From Candidatus Rifleibacteriota bacterium (GTDB lineage Bacteria > Riflebacteria > Ozemobacteria > Ozemobacterales > Ozemobacteraceae), in the NCBI GenBank assembly GCA_029564115.1, contig JAKQQP010000091.1:1-24865 (forward strand): a stretch of DNA of 24,865 nt, given 5' to 3'. Below the pieces are notes generated by a model. It saw only the letters and a program-made list of their open reading frames with translations. It did no database searches and was not told the DNA's origin. Positions 16,367 to 23,805 of the stretch are shown one piece after another. Each line of letters begins with the position of its first letter. Position 1 is the stretch's first letter. The position numbers and the translations under genes are program-made.

Positions 16367-16770
16367 GAGGCCTCCACAAATCTGCCGCTGCCGGTGCGCC
16401 CAGGCTGGTTCTGCACCGAAAGTCTGGCGAGCGTACGTCGTGAAACTTCCCGGCTTCCTTCAAGAAGGATGGCGGTGGATTTGATGTCTATGCTGCTTTT
16501 TTGTCGGTCAGCGGTAACGATTACCTGTAATACCCGGTTGCCCGGTTGTCTCGAAGAATAATTCATGGTAAATGGAGCGAAATTGCTTCTCAGTCTGGCC
16601 AACCCTCTCTCAAGCCCACCATCGGCAGCGTGAAAAACTACCGTCTCGATAGCGTCGGACCTGCCCAGGTCCAGGGCAACCCGGCTGATCTGCTGGCTTC
16701 CCGAAACCAGAATAAAAATGACGGTTGTCACCAGAAAAGTTAAGTAAAGGCTGAAGCCGCGCCTGTTCAT
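16363..16770 (-). CDS. Short PilX/GspK-like minor pseudopilin lacking E5
   Basis: The prepilin leader and helix read MNRRG | FSLYLTFLVTTVIFILVSG. Position +5 is leucine, not glutamate, as is typical of GspK and found in PilX-like tip subunits. The following FHAADGGLERGLARLRS is the PilX N-terminal family signature. At 135 residues it is much shorter than classical GspK (about 300) and lacks its large alpha domain. GspK caps the pseudopilus tip with GspI and GspJ, whose likely counterparts are the two genes just upstream. It overlaps both neighbouring genes by four bases. Confidence 0.75.
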   Translation of the reverse strand: MNRRGFSLYLTFLVTTVIFILVSGSQQISRVALDLGRSDAIETVVFHAADGGLERGLARLRSNFAPFTMNYSSRQPGNRVLQVIVTADRQKSSIDIKSTAILLEGSREVSRRTLARLSVQNQPGRTGSGRFVEAS

Positions 16771-17165
16771 GCAGAACGCCTCCGGAAACAGAAAAGCCTG
16801 TTGTGCAGTTCATCCGGGTCCTGGCGCCCGTTTTGATTACGGTCGTCGCAGATGACGAGTTTTATCAGCCAGGTAAAGTCGTCGTGACCGGTAATTTTCA
16901 GGTCACTGACAAAACAATGTTCCGGGAGTTTGAGAGAATCGCTCAAATTGGCGGTATTTATGGCGGCAAATTCGGCGTCGGCAATTTTATTGCGAAGCCA
17001 GATGCGGCTTTCGGCCAGGCATGCTCGAAGTTGCCAGGCTCGGCTTATTTCGCGGTAACGCAGATGGCTCCATTCGAACATTTGCAGCAGGGCTGTGATT
17101 GTCATCCCCATGACCAGCATTACCACAGTTATTTCAAGTAGTGAGAAGCCTCGACGCAGATTCAT
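16767..17165 (-). CDS. GspJ/PilW-like minor pseudopilin with EF-hand-like loop
   Basis: The leader MNLRRG | FSLLEITVVMLVMGMTI is a textbook prepilin signature with E+5. Total length is 132 residues. Position in the operon (fourth pseudopilin, before the GspK-like gene) and the RYREISRAWQLRACLAESRI helix fit GspJ/PilW. Residues 108-119 (DRNQNGRQDPDE) form a calcium-binding-type loop with D1, N3, N5, G6, D9 and E12 in EF-hand or dockerin spacing. It overlaps the upstream gene by four bases. Confidence 0.75.
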   Translation of the reverse strand: MNLRRGFSLLEITVVMLVMGMTITALLQMFEWSHLRYREISRAWQLRACLAESRIWLRNKIADAEFAAINTANLSDSLKLPEHCFVSDLKITGHDDFTWLIKLVICDDRNQNGRQDPDELHNRLFCFRRRSA

Positions 17166-17566
17166 TTTTTTGCCCCGCTTTCAGCGACGAAAACAAAGGA
17201 TTCCAGCTGAAAAAGCCGGTCGCCGAGATTGGCAGAGACCTGTATCCTGACAGCTCCGTCTTCGTCGGCGGCAGCAACTGTCGTAGCTACTTTCCAGCCG
17301 GGTTTGTTTCTGAATCGGCCAGGGCGGCCCGCTGCGATAATCGGCAGTCTGCCGCTGAGAAGATCCGATTTAACTAGTTCCAGTTCTCGTTCTGCCAGAA
17401 ATGCTGCTTCTGTTTCGAAAGCAGCGTGCATGTCGAGAGCCTGCGATGTGTCGAACCCGGCAAACATTGTAGCGATAGCGCTTGAAAGAACAAGAAGCGA
17501 AACCAGGATTTCGATTAACGAAAACCCGTTTTTGTTCTTTTGAATTTTTTTTAAAATATTCGTCAT
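17162..17566 (-). CDS. GspI/PilV-like minor pseudopilin
   Basis: The leader MTNILKKIQKNKNG | FSLIEILVSLLVLSSAIA is a standard prepilin signature (glycine at -1, glutamate at +5). The amphipathic stretch AAFETEAAFLAERELELVKS is typical of GspI/PilV. The small beta-rich C-terminal part (GWKVATTVAAADEDGAVRI) completes 134 residues. It lies seven bases after the GspH-like gene and overlaps the GspJ-like gene by four. Confidence 0.75.
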   Translation of the reverse strand: MTNILKKIQKNKNGFSLIEILVSLLVLSSAIATMFAGFDTSQALDMHAAFETEAAFLAERELELVKSDLLSGRLPIIAAGRPGRFRNKPGWKVATTVAAADEDGAVRIQVSANLGDRLFQLESFVFVAESGAKK

Positions 17567-17573
17567 TGCCGGT

Positions 17574-18068
17574 TTAAAGTTCCAGAGTTATGTGTTCTAT
17601 GCGGTTTCCAGCCAATTTTAATGGTAGAGCCAGCTCTTTGAGCGGTTGACCGTTATAAAAAAAGACGCCAGCCGTATCGACATGCATGTCTGCAAAAACC
17701 GCGCCTGATTCTAGCTCTGGAACACGCAGTCTGAGCGCATTGGACTGCTGAATGAAAAAGGTCTGGTTGTAAAACATTATTGTAACAGGGGTTTTGCGTA
17801 ACATGGCCCGGTGTCGGCATGCCTGAAAAAAACTTCGTAGTTCGTCAGTGCGGGCTCTGGTTTGCGTATCTCGAGTGGTTCCTGCGTAAATAGAAACCCC
17901 GGTGCCGAAGAGAATGCCGGCAACCAGCATAACGATAAGAACTTCGATCAGCGAAAAGCCTTTGAAACAAGTCTTTTGGGCACAACTGAAACTGCGTTGG
18001 TGGAGGCGTGTGCCTTTAAAAAACCGTTTACGGGCCGCATCGGCTGTCAAGTCGTTGCAGGCAGGCAT
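17574..18068 (-). CDS. GspH/FimT-like minor pseudopilin with long leader
   Basis: The prepilin signature FKG | FSLIEVLIVMLVAGILFG is clear, followed by RTDELRSFFQACRHRAMLRK and TPVTIMFYNQTFFIQQSN, the helix-then-beta pattern of GspH/FimT. I used the ATG at 18068, just after the GspG-like stop; a GTG at 18092 would overlap that gene by 20 bases. Even so the leader is about 36 residues, rich in Arg, Lys and Cys, which is far longer than the usual 6-25 and contains three cysteines. No start codon lies closer to the cleavage site. The mature protein is about 129 residues. Confidence 0.75.
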   Translation of the reverse strand: MPACNDLTADAARKRFFKGTRLHQRSFSCAQKTCFKGFSLIEVLIVMLVAGILFGTGVSIYAGTTRDTQTRARTDELRSFFQACRHRAMLRKTPVTIMFYNQTFFIQQSNALRLRVPELESGAVFADMHVDTAGVFFYNGQPLKELALPLKLAGNRIEHITLEL

Positions 18069-18072
18069 CAGC

Positions 18073-18588
18073 TTACCAGTAGTGGTGAGCACTGTCCTTC
18101 GAGCCGTCGGGCCCCATCTGACCGTTCATGCCTATCCATCTTGTGCCGAGCCTGAGAGCGCAGACAACGCCGCGCCCGCCCATTTTGCCATCGGAACCGA
18201 TGATCCATAGACCGGTATTATCGGTGTTGTAAAAACGATAACTTGAGCCGTTCCAGGTGTAGCCCCAGCGATTGGCTGCTTCCGGGCAGATGAACAGTTT
18301 GGTGTCTTTGGCGATATCATTGAGCTGGAGAAGAGCGTTTGAATACTTCCAGCGCAGGTTTCCCGAACGGTCAACCCATGCCCAGCGGTTTTTGCCGGTA
18401 TCAAGTTCAAAGTTCTTGGCTTCCCAGAGGGAGATAAGACTTTCGATGCCTTTCTGGTTGGACAGGCATGACTTGGCACGCGCAACGGAGGCAATGCTCT
18501 GGTAACGAGGTATGGCAATGGCTACTAGAATACCGATTACCAGCACGACAATCAACAGTTCAACGAGTGAAAAACCTTTTCTTCGCAT
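18073..18588 (-). CDS. GspG-like major pseudopilin
   Basis: The leader and helix MRRKG | FSLVELLIVVLVIGILVAIA end in IPRYQ, the hallmark of GspG-type and PilA-type major subunits. Near the end WIIGSDGKMGGRG resembles the GxDGxxGG calcium-site segment of GspG. The 171 residues make it somewhat longer than GspG (about 140), with an extra aromatic and Gly-rich end (GTRWIGMNGQMGPDG, HHYW). A GGAGG ribosome site lies close before the ATG, and a promoter (18634-18662) precedes it, which suggests extra expression as expected of a major subunit. Confidence 0.85.
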   Translation of the reverse strand: MRRKGFSLVELLIVVLVIGILVAIAIPRYQSIASVARAKSCLSNQKGIESLISLWEAKNFELDTGKNRWAWVDRSGNLRWKYSNALLQLNDIAKDTKLFICPEAANRWGYTWNGSSYRFYNTDNTGLWIIGSDGKMGGRGVVCALRLGTRWIGMNGQMGPDGSKDSAHHYW

Positions 18589-18633
18589 AGAGCCTCCACG
18601 AAAAATTTACGACACGTCATACGCAGTTCTGTT

Positions 18634-18662
18634 ACTTTAACGCACCGTTTTGATTATGTCAA
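18634..18662 (-). promoter_or_regulatory. Internal promoter ahead of the major pseudopilin gene
   Basis: Read on the minus strand, a perfect -35 box TTGACA (18657-18662) is followed after 17 bases by TAAAGT (18634-18639). It overlaps the end of the gspF-like gene. Transcription would start near 18627, giving a leader of about 39 bases before the GspG-like ATG with its GGAGG site. Confidence 0.55.
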
Positions 18663-19851
18663 ACAATGGCATATACATGGCAAGCGCAAGAGTTACAACA
18701 AAAACAGCCAGAAAAATGACAAGAGCCGGTTGAATCAATGAAACGGCTGTTTCCAGAGTCAGTTCCAGGTCCCGTTCGTAGATGATGCCGGCTTTTTCCA
18801 GCATTTCTCCAGTGTTGCCGCCTCTTTCCCCGACATCGGTCATCAGAATGACGCTTTCCGGAAAAAGATCGCGATAGCGACTTACTGACTGCGAAAGCGA
18901 TTCGCCTCTGCTCACCGCTTCTCGGATACTGCTTATGGCATCTTTGTATATGACGTTGTTAAGCGCTTTTTCGACAGCCTGCAATGAAGTCAGAATGGGT
19001 ACCCCGCATTTGAGAAGAGTGCCGAGAATTCTAGCGAAGAGAGACATCTCCATTTGTTGAAAAACGCCCCCAAGCACAGGGAGATCTATCTGCATTCTTG
19101 CGAGCATTCTGGCGCCCTTTTCAGTTCTTCGAGCCATGAAATAGGCGGCCAGCAACAAGCCTGCCGCCGAAAAAATAAAAATTGAATGTTCGGTCAGCAG
19201 ATTGGAAGCGCCCAGGACAATACGGGTCGGCAGAGGGAGTTGCTGGCCGTGTGATTGAATTTTTTCTATGAATACGGGAAAGACATATACCAGCAGTGCC
19301 CACGCCACCAGAACTGTATTGAGCAGCAGTATGGCCGGATAAATCATTGACTTGATGATTTTTGCTCTCAGACGGTACATTGTATCGTGGATGAAGGCGT
19401 AGCGCTCGAGAATCTCTCCGAGAATACCGCCTATTTCGCCAACTTCAACCATAGTTATGAAAAGATTGGAAAATACGCTTCGGTGGGCTTTCAGGGCGTC
19501 AGAGAAAGATTTGCCCGACTCTATCTTTTCGCGCAGGTCTTTCAACAGATTTTTCAGGGGGCTGGCCGGCAGTTGTCTGTATAGAGCGTGCAGGCTCATG
19601 AGGAGCGGGCAACCTGCGTTTATCAGACTCGAGAGTTGCAGCAGAAAAAAGTTCATCGCATGCGCCGGGATTTTAAGGTCTTTGCTGCTGGTAGTTACCA
19701 TGCTTTGCAGGGATGAAGAAGTTATTTCCAGAACAAAATAATTGCGATCTGCAAGCCACATACCGACTTCTTCTGTATTCGCAGCTTCCATGAAGCCTTC
19801 CATGGTTTTCCCCCTGGCATCGAGAGCTTTGTAGGCAAACCTTTTGCTCAC
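18637..19851 (-). CDS. GspF/PilC inner-membrane platform protein
   Basis: GspF/PilC forms the rotor or base of the pilus and pseudopilus machine at the inner membrane, working with the GspE ATPase. The 404 residues show the standard layout: a short N-terminal region (FAYKALDARGKTMEGFMEAA), then two T2SSF repeats. The first includes FFLLQLSSLINAGCPLLMSL and VEVGEIGGILGEILERYA; the second includes FARILGTLLKCGVPILTSL and TDVGERGGNTGEMLEKAG. Membrane helices are at about 170-195, 225-245 and 375-395. It overlaps the GspE-like gene by four bases. Length and motifs are normal. Confidence 0.93.
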   Translation of the reverse strand: MSKRFAYKALDARGKTMEGFMEAANTEEVGMWLADRNYFVLEITSSSLQSMVTTSSKDLKIPAHAMNFFLLQLSSLINAGCPLLMSLHALYRQLPASPLKNLLKDLREKIESGKSFSDALKAHRSVFSNLFITMVEVGEIGGILGEILERYAFIHDTMYRLRAKIIKSMIYPAILLLNTVLVAWALLVYVFPVFIEKIQSHGQQLPLPTRIVLGASNLLTEHSIFIFSAAGLLLAAYFMARRTEKGARMLARMQIDLPVLGGVFQQMEMSLFARILGTLLKCGVPILTSLQAVEKALNNVIYKDAISSIREAVSRGESLSQSVSRYRDLFPESVILMTDVGERGGNTGEMLEKAGIIYERDLELTLETAVSLIQPALVIFLAVFVVTLALAMYMPLFDIIKTVR

Positions 19852-21599
19852 AATTCTTGCTCCGTGGGAGTTATAGCTTTTCTGATTTCTTCACCCCTGG
19901 TCAGTCGCAATACTTCGTCAATGGTCGTAACACCTTTGATGGCTTTAAAAATGCCGTCAAGCCGCATGGTGCGCATACCGGCCCTGATGGATGCATGCCT
20001 GATGTCTCTTGCCGAAGCTGATTTGAGAACGAGGCTGTGAATTTCATCATTTATGGTCATGATCTCGTGAATAGCGGTACGGCCGGCGTAGCCGGTGCGG
20101 CGACAGGTCAGGCAGCCTTTTCCTCTGTAGAGGCTGGCTTCGGCGTGCCCATGCTCTGACAGCAGTTCGAGAATATCGCCGTCAGGCTTGTAGCTGACCT
20201 TGCAGGAGGGGCATATTTTTCTGACCAGGCGCTGCCCACCTACGCCAATAACGGCAGAAGCAACAAGATAGGGTTCGACGCCCATTTCTATGAGGCGGGT
20301 GATCGCAGAAGCGGCGTCGTTGGTATGCAGGGTTGAAAAAACCAGATGCCCGGTAAGTGCTGATTCAATGGCAATCTGAGCTGTTTCAAAGTCGCGTATT
20401 TCTCCGATGAGAATTACGTTGGGGTCCTGGCGGAGAATCGAGCGCAGAGTGCGGGCGAAGGTCAGGCCGATTTCGGGCCGCACCTGAACTTGATTTATGC
20501 TTGGTATAAGGTATTCAACCGGGTCTTCAACAGTGGTAATGTTGATCTGGCTGTTTCGTATAAAATTTATGGCAGCGTAAAGGGTTGAGGTTTTACCCGA
20601 ACCGGTTGGCCCGGTCATGAGTATGATGCCGTTTGGCGAAGACGACAGGGTCTTGAAAAGATCGAGAAGATTCTCGTCGAAGCCCACCTGATCAAGAGTC
20701 AGCTGCATTCTGCTTTTATCAAGAATTCGAATGACGATTTTTTCGCCAAATACGGTTGGCAGCGCCGAAACGCGCAAATCTATGCTTTTGTTCTGAACTT
20801 TTACCTTGATGCGGCCATCCTGTGGCAGGCGTTTTTCAGAAATATCCATCTGAGCCATTATTTTAAGCCTTGAAAGCAGCTCACTCTGTATTGTCTTGGG
20901 GGCTTTCATCAGCTCGTTGAGAATGCCGTCTATTCTGTATCTGACCCTGATTATCTCTTCGTCTGGTTCGATGTGTATGTCACTGGCGCGGTCATTGATA
21001 GCCTGCTGAATGATCGTATTTACAAGATTGATTATGGGAACGCTTTGCTCTTCGTCGCCGATATCAAAGGTGTTGAAAAAGCTTTCGTCAAGTCTGACCT
21101 CTGAGCTGCGTTCGGCTGCGATATTGTCGACCGCATTCTGCAGACTGTCGCTGTTGCCATAATAGTGCCTGACGGCGGCTTCGACCTGTGATTCCGGGCT
21201 GATAGCTATATCGAGTTCGTAGCCTGTCTGATAGGTTATTTCGTCGATTATGAAAACATCGAGAGGGTCGGCCATGCTTATCTGCAGGCGATTGCCGTCG
21301 AGTCGCACCGGAATAAGATTATGGCTTCTGACTATGCCATCAGGGATGGTGGTGAGAACTTCAGGGGGGACGGTTATCTCATTGAGGTTCAGATAGGGGA
21401 TGTTCATCTGGCTGGCAAGGGTTGTGGCTATGCTGTCTTCATTAGTCAGCCCTGTTTCTACAAGTACCTTGCCGAGGCGTTTGCCTAAAACTTTCTGTTT
21501 GGATAAAGCTTCCTGAAGTTGTTCGCCGGTAATCAGGCCGGCTTCGACTAAAATGTCGCCAAGTCTTTTGCGTTGCTGATTACCGGGTTTTGCAGACAT
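19848..21599 (-). CDS. GspE/PilB secretion-pilus ATPase
   Basis: This hexameric ATPase powers pseudopilus or pilus extension from the cytoplasm. Residues about 10-148 are MshEN-type N-terminal domains (RLGDILVEAGLITGEQLQEA; DPLDVFIIDEI). The second N-terminal domain and catalytic core follow (SDIHIEPDEE near 207). Walker A GPTGSGKTS is at 330-338, the Asp box ITTVEDPVEYL at 354-364, Walker B ILIGEIRD at 396-403 and the His box STLHTND at 422-428. A zinc-type tetracysteine site is at C463, C466, C496 and C499. At 583 residues it is closer to PilB (about 565) than to GspE (about 500). All catalytic residues seen are intact. It follows the TPR gene by 12 bases. Confidence 0.96.
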   Translation of the reverse strand: MSAKPGNQQRKRLGDILVEAGLITGEQLQEALSKQKVLGKRLGKVLVETGLTNEDSIATTLASQMNIPYLNLNEITVPPEVLTTIPDGIVRSHNLIPVRLDGNRLQISMADPLDVFIIDEITYQTGYELDIAISPESQVEAAVRHYYGNSDSLQNAVDNIAAERSSEVRLDESFFNTFDIGDEEQSVPIINLVNTIIQQAINDRASDIHIEPDEEIIRVRYRIDGILNELMKAPKTIQSELLSRLKIMAQMDISEKRLPQDGRIKVKVQNKSIDLRVSALPTVFGEKIVIRILDKSRMQLTLDQVGFDENLLDLFKTLSSSPNGIILMTGPTGSGKTSTLYAAINFIRNSQINITTVEDPVEYLIPSINQVQVRPEIGLTFARTLRSILRQDPNVILIGEIRDFETAQIAIESALTGHLVFSTLHTNDAASAITRLIEMGVEPYLVASAVIGVGGQRLVRKICPSCKVSYKPDGDILELLSEHGHAEASLYRGKGCLTCRRTGYAGRTAIHEIMTINDEIHSLVLKSASARDIRHASIRAGMRTMRLDGIFKAIKGVTTIDEVLRLTRGEEIRKAITPTEQEL

Positions 21600-21611
21600 T
21601 GTTGATCCCTG

Positions 21612-22364
21612 TTAACGTTTCCAGAAGCATTTTCTGGCGGTTTCATAGCTGGGGTTGATTTCAAGGGCTTTACGAAAAGCCATCATAGCTTCGTTTTTCA
21701 GACCCTTGGCTTCGAGGGCCTGCCCAAGTTTGTAATAACCGTCGGCAAAACCTGGAAACTTCTGGATGTGGCGACGCAGCTGTCTTATCAGTTCTTCGAC
21801 AAGTTCTGAGTTATCGAGCAACACAGATGTTTCGTAGTTATAGTCTTCTGAATCGTGGGCCTGATACTCACTGAAAAACAGAGCGATAACTTTTTTGTAT
21901 TCTGTCAGGGCCTCATCTTTGCGGTTCAGCGCCTCGAGAATGTGGGCTCTTTCGTTAAGAGCTTCACGATATTTGGGGTTGATTCTGATTGCCTCGCAAA
22001 GTTGTTCGTATGCTTTTTCGAGTTGCCCAAGACTGCGATAGGCCTGTGCTCGATGAAAAAAAGCATCGGGCCAGGGCTGTTTTTCGGTCACCTTTTCGAA
22101 TGCAACGATAGACTCTTCGTAGCGACCGGCATTGAGGAGCGCTTTGCCGAGGTTGTTCCAGTATTCGCTGCTGGGGCTCTGCTTGATACACTGCTGGTAA
22201 TGATCTATGGCCTCTTCGAAGCGACCGAGTCTTACCAGGCCGTTGGCCAGGCTGCAACGCAGCATGTGATTCTCTGGCTCACTTTCAAGTTTGCGGCGAT
22301 TCTCCTGGACAGCCTCTTCGAGCAGACCTTCACTGTAATAAGACTTTTGTGCTTCGGCTCCCAT
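21612..22364 (-). CDS. Cytoplasmic TPR-repeat protein in secretion operon
   Basis: The 250-residue product consists almost wholly of tetratricopeptide-like helical pairs: SLANGLVRLGRFEEAIDHYQ, NNLGKALLNAGRYEESIVAF, HRAQAYRSLGQLEKAYEQL, NERAHILEALNRKDEALTEY and KLGQALEAKGLKNEAMMAF. No signal peptide is present, so it is probably cytoplasmic. TPR proteins of this kind hold complexes together; a partner among GspE or the platform proteins is inferred from position. Its ATG overlaps the cupin stop by one base (TAATG), a sign of coupled translation. Confidence 0.85.
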   Translation of the reverse strand: MGAEAQKSYYSEGLLEEAVQENRRKLESEPENHMLRCSLANGLVRLGRFEEAIDHYQQCIKQSPSSEYWNNLGKALLNAGRYEESIVAFEKVTEKQPWPDAFFHRAQAYRSLGQLEKAYEQLCEAIRINPKYREALNERAHILEALNRKDEALTEYKKVIALFFSEYQAHDSEDYNYETSVLLDNSELVEELIRQLRRHIQKFPGFADGYYKLGQALEAKGLKNEAMMAFRKALEINPSYETARKCFWKR

Positions 22365-23119
22365 TATCTGGGTTCCTGGGCGGAAGAGTTCGTGTGTTTG
22401 TCTTTGAGGCTTTTGAGGAGAAGCCTGGTTTTGCTTGTTTCTGGTTTGTCTGTGACTTCATCGGTTGTTTTGTCGGTGGCCGGTTCAGTGGCTTTTTCTA
22501 CTACCTGACCGAGTTTTACGTTTGTCGGGCTGCCAGGTACCGGCGGCATCGGGGGAGAAACGATATGGGTGTTTTTTTCTTTGCCGTCCTGTGCCTTTTT
22601 AGCAGCTGCTGCAGCCGTTTCTGTTTCAGCTGAAGGTTTGGTCCAGTTGCGGTATTCTTCTTCTGGCCCTGAAGGAGAGTAATATTGCAGAAATTTGACT
22701 ACATCGGTCGAATCGTTCATATACTCATGAAAAGCTTTGGCCGGGATGTATGCAGTACTGTTCGGCCCGAGAACTTTCACTTCATCGCTGATTCTCAGGG
22801 TCAGGTTCCCTTCGAGGACATGGATGATTTCGGTGACGAAGACATGTCTGTGACTGCCGATATGAGCTCCGGGCAGATAGGTGAGGTGAACCATAGTGGC
22901 GATCGAGGGCCCAACTTTTGCCGGGTCAACCAGTATCTTGGCGCCAATGCGTTTGTCTGGCGAAGTATGGTATTCAGCATCGTCAAAAGCGATGAAGTTG
23001 GCTGACGCCGGCTTGGTTTTCTGTTTTTCGGAAGCTTGAGCCACGGTTGTGGTTGCGCCGAAAAGAGCTATGGCAAGAACGAGTGTTAATGTTCTGGAAC
23101 AAAGATTTTGCTTATTCAT
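22364..23119 (-). CDS. Secreted cupin-domain protein, first gene of secretion operon
   Basis: The product from the ATG at 23119 has 251 residues with a signal peptide (TLTLVLAIALFGATTTVAQA, cut near residue 30). A single cupin domain spans about 40-150, with motif 1 as PGAHIGSHRHVFVTEIIHVLEG (metal ligands H90, H92, E97) and motif 2 as YIPAKAFHEYMN (H131). The C-terminal 90 residues are low-complexity (Ala, Lys, Thr, Pro). Cupins bind metals and have many roles, so the substrate is unknown. The ATG at 23119 is preferred to a TTG at 23155 because the TTG sits inside the -35 box. There is no ribosome site, and the predicted transcript begins almost at the ATG. It heads the operon. Confidence 0.8.
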   Translation of the reverse strand: MNKQNLCSRTLTLVLAIALFGATTTVAQASEKQKTKPASANFIAFDDAEYHTSPDKRIGAKILVDPAKVGPSIATMVHLTYLPGAHIGSHRHVFVTEIIHVLEGNLTLRISDEVKVLGPNSTAYIPAKAFHEYMNDSTDVVKFLQYYSPSGPEEEYRNWTKPSAETETAAAAAKKAQDGKEKNTHIVSPPMPPVPGSPTNVKLGQVVEKATEPATDKTTDEVTDKPETSKTRLLLKSLKDKHTNSSAQEPR

Positions 23120-23126
23120 GCTCGAA

Positions 23127-23155
23127 ATTCTAATCCGTAAATATATGCTTGTCAA
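23127..23155 (-). promoter_or_regulatory. Strong promoter of the secretion operon
   Basis: Read on the minus strand, a perfect -35 box TTGACA (23150-23155) is followed after 17 bases by TAGAAT (23127-23132), five of six matches to consensus. Transcription would start about 6-8 bases past the -10 box, at 23119-23121, on or right beside the cupin ATG. That would make a leaderless or nearly leaderless message. Confidence 0.65.
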
Positions 23156-23166
23156 GGCGCATGTAA

Positions 23167-23195
23167 TTGACTTTCTCGATAGTATACAGTACCAT
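23167..23195 (+). promoter_or_regulatory. Divergent promoter of the lipoprotein-PilX unit
   Basis: TTGACT at 23167-23172 is followed after 17 bases by TACCAT at 23190-23195. Transcription would start near 23202, ahead of the ATG at 23239. Its -35 box is only 11 bases from that of the opposite promoter, so the two would compete for polymerase or share a regulator. Confidence 0.45.
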
Positions 23196-23238
23196 GGGGA
23201 AATAACCTGATAATTCTAATTGTACTGCATGGGAAACG

Positions 23239-23805
23239 ATGACTCAATCTTCCGGTTCTTATCGCTGGGGAGCTCTTCTGCTGGTTCTGGCAATGCTCAG
23301 TTTGCCGGGTTGTTGCACGCGCAAAGCGGTTGACCGCCGTAAAGCTTCTTCCGAACGCAGCAGCGAAAAAAGCCCGGCGACAGTTACTGGAAGGGTTGCG
23401 GCGCCAACTGCCGCTGATGGTGAAGTAATGGTTTCGGGCAATGAAACGGCCAGAATTCTTCGCCCTCAGGATCGAAAAACAAAAGAACAGTACCGTCGTC
23501 TCGAATATGCCTTTGACATGTATAACTCTCAGAATTATGACGGCTCTTTACGAGAAGTCGAGCGGCTGCAGCTCGAAATAGACAACGACCCATACCTTGA
23601 AATGCAGAGTTGGTATCTTTCTGCGATGATCTATCATAAAACCGACAAGTCGAGCCGAAGAAAAAGAGCGATGCGCAAGATGCTTGAAAGCATGGAGCAG
23701 TTGCAAAAGGACCCGCGGTTTCGCAATGCTTACGAAGATGGAATGATAGGCCAGGAACTCGTAGACATGGCAGTTAAAAAGGGGGAGGGGCGCTATGCAG
23801 AATAA
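23239..23805 (+). CDS. Lipoprotein with helical-repeat segment
   Basis: The 188-residue product has a lipoprotein signal (WGALLLVLAMLSLPGC, modified cysteine at about residue 25 or 26) and a charged Ser/Arg linker. A helical region at about 80-185 (RRLEYAFDMYNSQNYDGSL, QSWYLSAMIYHKTDKSSRR) resembles one or two TPR units. Lipoproteins with TPRs next to pilin genes may act as pilotins or anchors, but the family is not recognised. It overlaps the following PilX-like gene by 11 bases, so the two are translationally coupled and probably work together. Confidence 0.75.
   Translation: MTQSSGSYRWGALLLVLAMLSLPGCCTRKAVDRRKASSERSSEKSPATVTGRVAAPTAADGEVMVSGNETARILRPQDRKTKEQYRRLEYAFDMYNSQNYDGSLREVERLQLEIDNDPYLEMQSWYLSAMIYHKTDKSSRRKRAMRKMLESMEQLQKDPRFRNAYEDGMIGQELVDMAVKKGEGRYAE

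Noticed and set aside
21855..22508. 217-codon plus-strand frame opposite the TPR and cupin genes
   Set aside because: The TPR repeats and cupin motifs on the minus strand are unambiguous. The antisense frame crosses both genes and is Leu/Phe-rich without motif.
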